A stretch of DNA of 7,073 bases from Methylomicrobium sp. (GTDB taxonomy: Bacteria > Pseudomonadota > Gammaproteobacteria > Methylococcales > Methylomonadaceae), in NCBI GenBank assembly GCA_007135635.1, contig SLIO01000001.1, positions 1 through 7,073 of the forward strand. Reading direction: 5' to 3'. Shown here piece by piece: positions 1 to 5,461 of the stretch. The notes beneath the pieces were generated by a model. That model made no database searches, had not been told where the DNA came from, and was given only the letters and a program-made list of their open reading frames with translations. Positions within the stretch are counted from its first letter, which is position 1; every line of letters begins with the position of its first letter. The position numbers were made by a program, and so were the translations under genes.

Positions 1-72
1 ACTAGAGCTTTAGCCATTAATACAAGGGATGAGTTTGCCGCTAATTACTCGTTTGAATTTATAAAACCATAG
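1..72 (+). CDS. Possible C-terminal end of an upstream gene (partial)
   Basis: Frame 1 is open from the first base to a TAG at 70-72, giving 23 residues that end in ANYSFEFIKP. The other two plus-strand frames are closed early, within the first 12 bases. The alternating hydrophobic pattern near the end would suit a beta-strand. The stop lies 42 bases before the next start, so the two genes could be co-transcribed. A segment this short can be open by chance and no family can be recognised. A match to the C-terminal strand of the two secreted paralogs that follow is conceivable but too weak to call. Confidence 0.35.
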   Translation, partial: TRALAINTRDEFAANYSFEFIKP

Positions 73-114
73 CGCTTTATAAGCTGGTTATAACAATAAT
101 ATTTTGGGATTTTT

Positions 115-999
115 ATGAAACATTACGCTATTCTCTCGGTTAGCTTAGCCTTTTTACTCGGCTTCTCTAACTTCGCATACGCTGATGCTCTTGGCCCTAT
201 TCCCTCCGATCAAACCGCCGATGTACCCGACTCAATACCCGACGACGAAATCGCCGATGAGCTCGACGCGGAATTGCCGATTGCATTATCCCCCCAGGAA
301 TTAACTGCATTTGCTTTATATGAAAGCATGATGAATATCGTGAATGCCAAAATTAATGCGAGCAGTTGTTTTATCATGAGGGGCAAATATCAAATTTCGC
401 TATTTACGGTAGGCGTTGCCGGTCAACGCAGACAAAACAACAGAGTAGCAGCCCAACTTCCAGGCCATACCGTCAATCTACACGCCTTCCCTGACCATGA
501 AATCACAGAACTCGGCTCAGGCATCTCTGTTAATCATGCACGGTTAATTACTTCATTTGATTATGAATCAATCAATAAATACCGTGCACGCTATACATTT
601 GATCCAACCGGCACGACAATCTCAATGACCGGTAATTTAGAATTGAGGGATTATTATTCGGTTACCCATATATTCAATACGTTAGGCACAACTAATTTCA
701 ATCGTATTAATTCCAATGAAATTCAAGAAGAGTATGCCACCAACACCGGATGGGGCATGAGTTCGGTTTCGGGCTTGGAGTATCCTCATTCAAAATACTG
801 GGAACGCATTAAATTTCAACGGCATAGCAATGACCGAGCACGAACTATCTTAGTAAGGGATTTATTAACGCTCCCCACATCATGCCGAATTACAATCGAT
901 ACAATGGGTTATAACAACACGGGTTATATTTCTCAACAAGGTCATATTACCATCGGAACAGCAATCCCCGGCGATACAGTCAGTGAGTTTAATCAGTAG
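115..999 (+). CDS. Secreted protein of unknown function, member 1 of a tandem paralog pair
   Basis: This 294-residue protein is not from a family I recognise. It starts with a clear Sec signal peptide (Lys2, hydrophobic 5-20, likely cleavage after AYA at 21-23), so it is exported to the periplasm or beyond. Residues 24-58 are an Asp/Glu/Pro-rich acidic linker. The rest looks beta-rich. Its only two cysteines are Cys85 (SSCFIMRGKYQIS) and Cys257 (TSCRITID), which could form a disulfide. The second gene (1312-2172) is a diverged paralog. Shared landmarks are an EL.. helix before the first Cys, C....G.Y.I, GWG (212-214), a P..K.W.R segment (224-231), DLL, SCRI.ID, and a final G.(I/M)TI strand. 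A weak GGGA (106-109) precedes the ATG by five bases. A GC-rich hairpin follows the stop. The function is unknown; a surface or matrix-associated role is only an inference from secretion and from nearby glycan genes. Confidence 0.88.
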   Translation: MKHYAILSVSLAFLLGFSNFAYADALGPIPSDQTADVPDSIPDDEIADELDAELPIALSPQELTAFALYESMMNIVNAKINASSCFIMRGKYQISLFTVGVAGQRRQNNRVAAQLPGHTVNLHAFPDHEITELGSGISVNHARLITSFDYESINKYRARYTFDPTGTTISMTGNLELRDYYSVTHIFNTLGTTNFNRINSNEIQEEYATNTGWGMSSVSGLEYPHSKYWERIKFQRHSNDRARTILVRDLLTLPTSCRITIDTMGYNNTGYISQQGHITIGTAIPGDTVSEFNQ

Positions 1000-1013
1000 C
1001 CTTACTTTTACTG

Positions 1014-1040
1014 CGCCCTCTGTGGATAGTAAAGAGGGCG
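1014..1040 (+). terminator. GC-rich hairpin after the first secreted-protein gene
   Basis: CGCCCTCT (1014-1021) and AGAGGGCG (1033-1040) form a perfect 8-bp stem around an 11-base loop, 14 bases after the stop codon. A G-T pair and a T-A pair can extend it by two. The following bases are TAATGAGGTTTT, so the T-tract is weak and displaced. It may therefore be a leaky terminator or a 3'-end stabilising hairpin rather than a classical intrinsic terminator. The opposite strand has no T-tract after the stem. Confidence 0.5.
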
Positions 1041-1311
1041 TAATGAGGTTTTGAACTCTTGACTCAACGATTTCCTCCTCGGTAGCATACATAATTTTAG
1101 GCGGGAAATTGAACGCATCCCCTTTTTAGAAACCTCATCAAATTTAAGACAAGCCTGATGAAAAAGCGGTTTAATCAACATCTCCACAATGAAAATCCGT
1201 ACAACTAAAGCAAGCCTTCACTTCTCCCCGTGGAAAAAAGCTGAAGAACGAATTGATGATTTATTTCATGCCGACTCTTCGTTATAGGTACTAATTGACA
1301 GGCCCACAACC
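1041..1311. other. Intergenic region between the two paralogs
   Basis: No convincing gene is visible. The best plus-strand candidate is a 32-codon ORF at 1189-1287 (starts MKIRTTKASL, includes SPWKKAEERIDDLF, stops at TAG). It has no ribosome binding site, so I do not call it a gene. On the minus strand an AGGAGG (1079-1074) stands six bases before a TTG (1067-1065) that opens a 19-codon ORF ending at 1008; this may be coincidence. A 9-bp inverted repeat (ATGAGGTTT 1043-1051, AAACCTCAT 1130-1138) spans the region and is within chance expectation. The spacing and the hairpin before it suggest that the second paralog has its own promoter here, but I see no clear -35/-10 pair. Confidence 0.5.
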
Positions 1312-2172
1312 ATGAAGATTTTACTACCCCTCTTATTCGCAACGACCTTGAGCTACAGTTTAATAACTCAGGCAGACTTGGAGCCTTTAAAAGCACCAAG
1401 CCTTTTTGACAAAGGCCCTGCGGCAATGACAGCCATAAATCTGAAGACCGAGGAGTTAACAAGTCTAATACTTTTGAATAGCGCCGTAGATCTTGCCAAA
1501 TCCGCCGCCCTCGCCACTGGCTGCGAATCGGTCGAGGGGAGCTATTCGATAGAGGTGATTACCGATGGCGCCATCAATAAACCGGAAGCCAATGCTATCA
1601 AAATTGCTTCGCCTGGAAAAACGGAGCCGCTTATTCTCAATGCAATAGCGGAGGAACCCGATTCCTTTCATGGACAAGCTTTCACGATTCGGCAAGCAAA
1701 AAACAGCAAACTAAAAGAAACACTCATATCGGAATATTCCGGGACTGCCAATATTAACCGTGAGTTGACTCTTTTGTCGATGCAGGGCAGTGCAAATGTA
1801 TTAGGACAAAATAACACGCCTAGCCCTTATCTAAACTTACGATTAAAGCACTTCTATGAAGAACCGAATTCAGATAACAGCCTCTATTTATCGGGCTGGG
1901 GTTTCGCGTCATTGTCGAAAGAAGGCTTCCCTGTCAACAAGTTTTGGGTCCGTTCTAAAGCATTGAAATCCGACGGACAACTTAAGCGTGTCGTTTTACA
2001 GGAAGATCTGTTAATTGGATTTTCCTCGTGCCGTATCGTTATCGATAGCGCCAAGGATATAAAAAAGAAGACCGATGAACAAGAAAAACAGAAAAGTTTT
2101 GCTTTCAAAGGAACGATGACAATCTCGAAATCGCAACCCAACGAAAAACTTCCCAAAGCAAACGAAATTTAG
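1312..2172 (+). CDS. Secreted protein of unknown function, member 2 of a tandem paralog pair
   Basis: This 286-residue protein has an N-terminal Sec signal peptide (MKILLPLLFATTLSYSLITQA, likely cut after Ala21). It aligns along most of its length with the product of 115-999 at low identity. The shared pattern is: an EELT helix (47-50 here), Cys71 followed by G.YSIEV, GWG (195-197), FPVNKFWVR (206-214), EDLL (231-234), SSCRIVID with Cys240, and a closing GTMTIS strand (267-272). Cys71 and Cys240 are its only cysteines, spaced 169 residues apart against 172 in the paralog, which argues for a conserved disulfide. It lacks the acidic N-terminal linker of member 1. Instead it has a Lys/Glu-rich insertion (about 248-261) before the last strand and a charged tail. 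Only a partial ribosome site (AGG, 1300-1302) precedes the ATG. I recognise no named domain; the role is unknown. Confidence 0.87.
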   Translation: MKILLPLLFATTLSYSLITQADLEPLKAPSLFDKGPAAMTAINLKTEELTSLILLNSAVDLAKSAALATGCESVEGSYSIEVITDGAINKPEANAIKIASPGKTEPLILNAIAEEPDSFHGQAFTIRQAKNSKLKETLISEYSGTANINRELTLLSMQGSANVLGQNNTPSPYLNLRLKHFYEEPNSDNSLYLSGWGFASLSKEGFPVNKFWVRSKALKSDGQLKRVVLQEDLLIGFSSCRIVIDSAKDIKKKTDEQEKQKSFAFKGTMTISKSQPNEKLPKANEI

Positions 2173-2302
2173 CATTCGCACGTTAGTTTCCGGTTGACCG
2201 ACCCACCTTATACTTGAGCATTAACGGCAGCCACAGTACACTTCGGGCAAAAACTGCCGATCGAAACGATAACGGCGTTCGATAATTATAACTAGCCCCT
2301 TC
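2173..2302. other. Short intergenic gap before the glycosyltransferase
   Basis: The gap is 130 bp. CGGCAG (2225-2230) and CTGCCG (2254-2259) form a 6-bp inverted repeat with a 23-base loop and no T-tract after it, so it is a weak terminator candidate at best. No obvious promoter or ribosome binding site is seen directly before the ATG at 2303. In that frame an in-frame stop at 2270-2272 rules out an upstream ATG. Confidence 0.4.
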
Positions 2303-3430
2303 ATGTCGAATAAAAAAATCACGGTAATCCAGGTCTTACCCGCATTAAACAGCGGCGGCGTCGAAAAAGGCACGCTCGAAATAGGCCATTATTTGGTAAA
2401 ACAAGGCTACGAATCGATTGTCGTTTCTGCTGGCGGACGCATGGTCCCACAACTCATCGACGACGGCAGTCGACATATCGAAGCCGATATCGGCGCAAAA
2501 AGACTGTCGACGCTAAAATATATTCCATGGTTTAAAAAGCTCATGCGCGAAATTCGCCCGGACATCGTTCATGTGCGATCGAGACTCCCTGCTTGGATGG
2601 TCTATCTGGCTTGGAAAGGTTTGCCAGCGCACGAAAGACCAAAACTGGTCTCGACCTTTCATGGGCAACATTCGGTTAACCGCTATAGCGCCATCATGAC
2701 CAAGAGCGAGCGCATCATTACTGTGTCTAATATGATGCGCGATTATATTTTGCGTTCCTATCCCGACGCCAATCCCGACAAAATTACGGTAATTTACCGT
2801 GGTGTGGATACATCCATTTATAACCCGAATTTCCGACCTAACAAAACTTGGATAAAGGAATGGTTTAATGCTTATCCGGAAACTGAAGATAGGCCGCTAT
2901 TGACATTCGCCGGACGATTATCAAGCCGCAAAGGCATCGAAGACTTCATTGCCATCCTCTCCGAATTAAAGCAAATGAACTTACACTTTCACGGATTGAT
3001 CGTCGGCGAAACCGATCCGAAGAAAACTGAATACCGGCAAACACTCGAGCAATTGATTAACGAAAAACAACTTGGCGATGACGTCACGCTTACCGGTCAT
3101 CGAAGCGATTTACAAAACATCATCGCCATTTCGAATGCCGTTTTTTCTCTATCGAAAGAACCGGAATCCTTCGGGCGCACCGTTACTGAAGCTTTAAGTC
3201 TCGGCATTCCTGTCATTGCTTATAGCCATGGTGGCGTCAAAGAGCAACTGGATCTTTTATTTCCGCAAGGCAATGTTGAAGTAGGGAATATTCAACAAGC
3301 CGCCAATACCACTAGAAAATTGTTGCACGGCGAACCGCCAACGATTCTACCCAATACGCTTTTCACACTGGATAAAATGTGTTCGGAAACACTTAAGGTG
3401 TATCAAGAGCTATTGGATTCCAAGGGTTAA
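2303..3430 (+). CDS. Glycosyltransferase, GT4-type, GT-B fold
   Basis: This 375-residue protein is full length for the GT4 family. GT4 enzymes are retaining transferases that move a sugar from a nucleotide donor to a glycan or lipid acceptor at the cytoplasmic face of the inner membrane. The N-terminal domain shows the glycine-rich acceptor-side loop SGGVEKG (17-23), RPDIVHVRS (85-93) and STFHG (117-121). RGVD (166-169) marks the interdomain region. The C-terminal donor domain has FAGRLSSRKG (202-211) with the Arg/Lys expected to contact donor phosphates, TGHRSDL (264-270), and EPESFGRTVTE (286-296) carrying the E-x7-E motif (Glu288, Glu296). There is no signal peptide. The closest families by eye are LPS core and exopolysaccharide transferases; the sugar and acceptor cannot be read from sequence. 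The ribosome site is poor, so translation may be weak. A probable terminator lies about 150 bp downstream. Confidence 0.93.
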   Translation: MSNKKITVIQVLPALNSGGVEKGTLEIGHYLVKQGYESIVVSAGGRMVPQLIDDGSRHIEADIGAKRLSTLKYIPWFKKLMREIRPDIVHVRSRLPAWMVYLAWKGLPAHERPKLVSTFHGQHSVNRYSAIMTKSERIITVSNMMRDYILRSYPDANPDKITVIYRGVDTSIYNPNFRPNKTWIKEWFNAYPETEDRPLLTFAGRLSSRKGIEDFIAILSELKQMNLHFHGLIVGETDPKKTEYRQTLEQLINEKQLGDDVTLTGHRSDLQNIIAISNAVFSLSKEPESFGRTVTEALSLGIPVIAYSHGGVKEQLDLLFPQGNVEVGNIQQAANTTRKLLHGEPPTILPNTLFTLDKMCSETLKVYQELLDSKG

Positions 3431-3530
3431 ATCGGACAAGCTATGATGTAATCATTCAGACCACAACCATTTTAAGGGAGCGCCCCCCCGACCGAACTGA
3501 ATGCGTCCAAGATGGCCGCTTTTGCGTAGT

Positions 3531-3559
3531 ATGGGTTGTAAAAGCCAGCCCAAACCCAT
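3531..3559. repeat. ATGGGTT/AACCCAT palindromic intergenic repeat
   Basis: ATGGGTT (3531-3537) and AACCCAT (3553-3559) are perfect 7-bp arms around a 15-base spacer, preceded by GCGTAGT. The pattern resembles the GTAGGATGGGTT...AACCCATC palindromes that I recall as scattered between genes in many gammaproteobacteria and cyanobacteria. Only one copy is visible here, so the repeat status rests on that recollection. Confidence 0.45.
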
Positions 3560-3582
3560 CGTTCCAACCCGCCACCGACCTC

Positions 3583-3621
3583 CTCTGCGGAGGGGTTTTA
3601 TAAATCCGTCCGCAGAGTTTT
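3583..3621 (+). terminator. Probable terminator downstream of the glycosyltransferase
   Basis: CTCTGCGGA (3583-3591) and TCCGCAGAG (3609-3617) are perfect 9-bp arms around a 17-base loop, followed directly by TTTT (3618-3621). An alternative, tighter hairpin uses CCTCC (3579-3583) with GGAGG (3589-3593), followed by GG and TTTT (3596-3599). Both read as terminators in the plus direction. The distance from the stop codon (about 150 bp) is long, so it may belong to the neighbouring repeat element instead. Confidence 0.5.
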
Positions 3622-3752
3622 CCTACCGTTTGCGAGGTCCCTTTTACACAAATCAAAAAAATTGTCGAAATAATTTACATTCCTAATTTATTTAAATCCA
3701 AGAAATCTATTTTTATCACAAATAACCTTTATAACTAATTATCCCTGTAAAA

Positions 3753-3773
3753 AACTGATTTCGACTATCAGTT
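3753..3773. promoter_or_regulatory. Inverted repeat AACTGAT-N7-ATCAGTT, possible operator
   Basis: A perfect 7-bp dyad with a 7-base spacer (21 bp in total, about two helical turns) stands alone in AT-rich DNA. That is the geometry of a dimeric regulator site. It lies about 380 bp before the PEP-CTERM start, which is far for a simple operator. No matching second copy was seen, and a small chance hairpin is the alternative. Confidence 0.25.
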
Positions 3774-3884
3774 GATTATTAAAATATGGCTGACTGCCTC
3801 ATGCCGTCTATCTTTAGCCCGCCCCTGACCACAGGTTTTATATTTTTTTATATAAATCGGTCTATTACAAACCCACTTCATGGC

Positions 3885-3932
3885 CATACCTTTATGTTAA
3901 CTGTAACAGTGGCTTGCCTGGGTATGATTTTT
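3885..3932 (+). terminator. Stem-loop with following T-tract, weak terminator candidate
   Basis: CATACC (3885-3890) pairs with GGTATG (3921-3926), followed by ATTTTTT. The 30-base loop contains a second dyad, ACTGT-A-ACAGT (3900-3910). A terminator here would imply a short transcript from further upstream, for which there is no other evidence. The stem is short and partly AT, so this is tentative. Confidence 0.22.
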
Positions 3933-4153
3933 TATAGGCTTTAAACGTAAACATTTACTCGTATTGGATCCTTTGAATTCAAAAGACACACCAATCATTT
4001 TGTCAGTATTTTTTACGGTTTTATAACCACCCATTTACTTTTGTATAACATATAGTTAAATATCAAACACTTATTTTTTAGGCTTGGAAATTGCCTATTT
4101 ATTTGAATGAAGCCATTTTGGCATTTACCTAATAAAATCAAGTTGAGGATTTT

Positions 4154-4825
4154 ATGAAATTTTCAATATATTTAAGTGATGTATTTTCCAATATGTGGAA
4201 AAGCCTTGTATTAATATTTTTTTTAATCCCTTTCAACGTTGCCAACGCGACATCAACCATCGTAAAAGTTGAAGATATGGGGCTTCCCAATTGGACGATT
4301 ATTGAGCGAGAGGTACCAGGTTTCGGAAGCAATGGCCCCATAACATTAGACTGGGATCCGTTCAACGATTTCTTTACAGAGCTTATCGCTTGGAATCATG
4401 GCTATTCCGGCAAAGGCGCCGCGTTTTGTTGGCACGGTGAAAACTGTGCATTGAAACTTTCGGTGGCCGAAGAGAACGCTACCCTAATGCTGGAGAGTTT
4501 TTTTCTTGGATTTTATGGCGTCGGTGAAGGCTATGTTGAATTTAGCGTATTCGATTTAGAATCCGACACCCGCATCTTAACCGATACGCCGCTAGTCACC
4601 GGAAGCGATGGCTTGGACATTTTTGTCAATGCAGTATCGTCTGTCGGATTTCTTATTTTATTCGGACCAGATGGATATAGTATGGGTATTAACGACATTA
4701 CTTATAGCTATCAATCTTCGAATTTTATCGTTCACCCCGTACCCATTCCTGCGGCAAGCTGGCTTTTTGTTAGCGGGCTGATCGGCTTGCTCTGTTTTAC
4801 CCGACAAACCTCTAGCGAAATATAA
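4154..4825 (+). CDS. VPLPA-type PEP-CTERM sorting-domain protein
   Basis: This 223-residue exported protein carries a C-terminal exosortase sorting signal. Residues 1-32 form a signal peptide with a long N-region (core LVLIFFLIPF, likely cut after ANA). The mature part is a small beta-rich domain with a close cysteine pair, Cys92 and Cys98 (FCWHGENC), and a GINDITYSYQ strand (178-187) typical of these proteins just before the tail. The tail is VPIPAASWLF (196-205) leading into a hydrophobic segment up to Phe215 and then Arg217, matching the VPLPA variant. In known systems exosortase recognises the tail in the inner membrane, cuts it, and the protein joins the surface or matrix. The end is unusual: one Arg followed by QTSSEI instead of an Arg cluster. 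The start is set by GAGGA (4145-4149), four bases from the ATG; Met14 has no such site. No exosortase is in the window, so it must be encoded elsewhere if the tail is functional. Confidence 0.87.
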   Translation: MKFSIYLSDVFSNMWKSLVLIFFLIPFNVANATSTIVKVEDMGLPNWTIIEREVPGFGSNGPITLDWDPFNDFFTELIAWNHGYSGKGAAFCWHGENCALKLSVAEENATLMLESFFLGFYGVGEGYVEFSVFDLESDTRILTDTPLVTGSDGLDIFVNAVSSVGFLILFGPDGYSMGINDITYSYQSSNFIVHPVPIPAASWLFVSGLIGLLCFTRQTSSEI

Positions 4826-4826
4826 T

Positions 4827-4997
4827 TCAATCAATTAAAAAAGGACTAGAATTCTGAGGAAGAGTATTAACTTGGATTCCATTTTCTGCCATTGATGCTA
4901 AGGCTAGCCTTCTATATTGCAGAATCTTGCAGACACCCTCGCCAAGCATTCGATGCTGCTTGCTCAACCAGAATTGGGCGCGGAGCTAGGCTGTCAT
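4827..4997 (-). pseudogene. Broken ModE-like winged-helix regulator (N-terminal remnant)
   Basis: Reading the minus strand from an ATG at 4997-4995 gives Met-Thr-Ala, then an in-frame TAG (4988-4986), then LRAQFWLSKQHRMLGEG and VCKILQ. This resembles the start of small ModE-like (LysR-type HTH) regulators: a strand ending F.L, then LGEGR..LL leading into the helix-turn-helix. After KILQ the text jumps to YRRLALASM, similar to the later YRRAW..VD.M segment. About 18-20 residues, including the GSI..AA part of the HTH, seem to be missing. The frame ends at TGA 4829-4827, convergent with and nearly touching the PEP-CTERM stop. With the nonsense codon, the deletion and the lost C-terminus it cannot make a working regulator. 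Intact relatives sense molybdate or control metal-linked genes. The family call rests on eye matching of about 25 residues, so it is tentative. Confidence 0.38.
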
Positions 4998-5142
4998 CTT
5001 AGCTAATTTCTATGTTCCCGCTTTTTTATCTCAAAATATCTTGGGTATTGTTAGTGATCATAGATTATAAAGCGCTAGGTGCAAGGAGCGTATCACGGAC
5101 CTGGGTAGGGACTTCCGTCTGGTTCGGTAACGTGGAAACGCA

Positions 5143-5271
5143 TCAAAATCCGAACATATGGTCCAGAAAAAACGCGGTATCGCCGTTGATCGTGCCGTGA
5201 TAAGCCAATAACCGGCTGGTTTTATCTCGGACTATCACATAAGCACCGGCCCCGGCTTTCGGCCTGGTTTC
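5143..5271 (-). pseudogene. Coding-like fragment of unknown family
   Basis: The minus strand is open for 42 codons between TAG (5274-5272) and TGA (5145-5143). The peptide has a natural-looking composition: GAYVIVRDKTSRLLAYHG, then INGDTAFFLDHMFGF, with no start codon at its head. The bases beyond the stop continue as partly sensible peptide in other frames (for example RFHVTEPDGSPYPGP), which would fit frameshift decay. I cannot name the family. It lies on the same strand as, and upstream of, the ModE-like remnant, so both may derive from one decayed cluster. A 42-codon open frame can also arise by chance. Confidence 0.2.
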
Positions 5272-5307
5272 CTAATAGAATACCTCACGATAAAACCATA
5301 ATAACGA

Positions 5308-5326
5308 CCCGCAACACGGGATTTTT
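5308..5326 (+). terminator. Short GC stem with T-tract
   Basis: CCCG (5308-5311), loop CAACA, CGGG (5317-5320), followed by ATTTTTATTG. The shape is that of a compact intrinsic terminator in the plus direction. Nothing intact is encoded just before it on that strand; the nearest gene, the PEP-CTERM one, ends about 480 bp upstream. It may be a relic of a lost gene. It also forms the far side of the minus-strand gene's downstream region, where it has no good T-tract. Confidence 0.4.
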
Positions 5327-5413
5327 ATTGTTTCAGTCTAATTCTCGGCCTAAGCTATCAAACAAGGTCAGCGTTGTCGATTAAAGCGCATGCGATTAAC
5401 TAAAGCTGTCATT

Positions 5414-5446
5414 AAAAATTTTGGCTTCACCCTCGAAGAAACCAAA
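5414..5446 (-). terminator. Intrinsic terminator of the ELM1-family gene
   Basis: On the minus strand TTTGGTTTC (5446-5438) pairs with GAAGCCAAA (5428-5420): nine pairs with one G-T, around a 9-base loop. It is followed by A and TTTTT (5418-5414). It starts 15 bases after the TGA of the 5462-6439 gene. The plus strand has no T-tract after the same stem, which fixes the direction. Confidence 0.72.
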
Positions 5447-5461
5447 TGAAAAAAATTGTTT

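Larger units (their letters stand above)
3431..4153. other. Long AT-rich intergenic region with dyads before the PEP-CTERM gene
   Basis: No gene is supported in these 723 bp. The first 190 bp are GC-richer and hold a palindromic repeat and a terminator-like hairpin, listed separately. The remainder is strongly AT-rich and holds several dyads: AACTGAT/ATCAGTT (3753-3773), CCTG-ACCA-CAGG (3824-3835) followed by a T-rich tract, CATACC/GGTATG (3885-3926), ACTGT-A-ACAGT (3900-3910) and GTAAA-CA-TTTAC (3947-3958). This is longer than a simple promoter needs. It could be a regulated leader, or the remains of lost genes. No tRNA-like fold was noticed. Confidence 0.5.

Noticed and set aside
880..1092. 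70-codon minus-strand ORF overlapping the end of the first secreted-protein gene
   Set aside because: It is antisense to a well-supported gene end and its hairpin, with no domain-like text.
1043..1138. 9-bp inverted repeat ATGAGGTTT / AAACCTCAT spanning 78 bp
   Set aside because: Roughly two or three such pairs are expected by chance in a window of this size, and no other structure supports it.
1189..1287. 32-codon plus-strand ORF before the second paralog
   Set aside because: It has a plausible peptide but no ribosome binding site and no recognisable similarity; the length is within chance.
3456..3686. Overlapping short ORFs on both strands (66 and 61 codons)
   Set aside because: They run through the palindromic repeat and the terminator hairpin; open frames on both strands here reflect base composition.
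5012..5200. 62-codon plus-strand ORF
   Set aside because: It has no ribosome binding site and no domain-like pattern, and it is antisense to the more protein-like minus-strand fragment.
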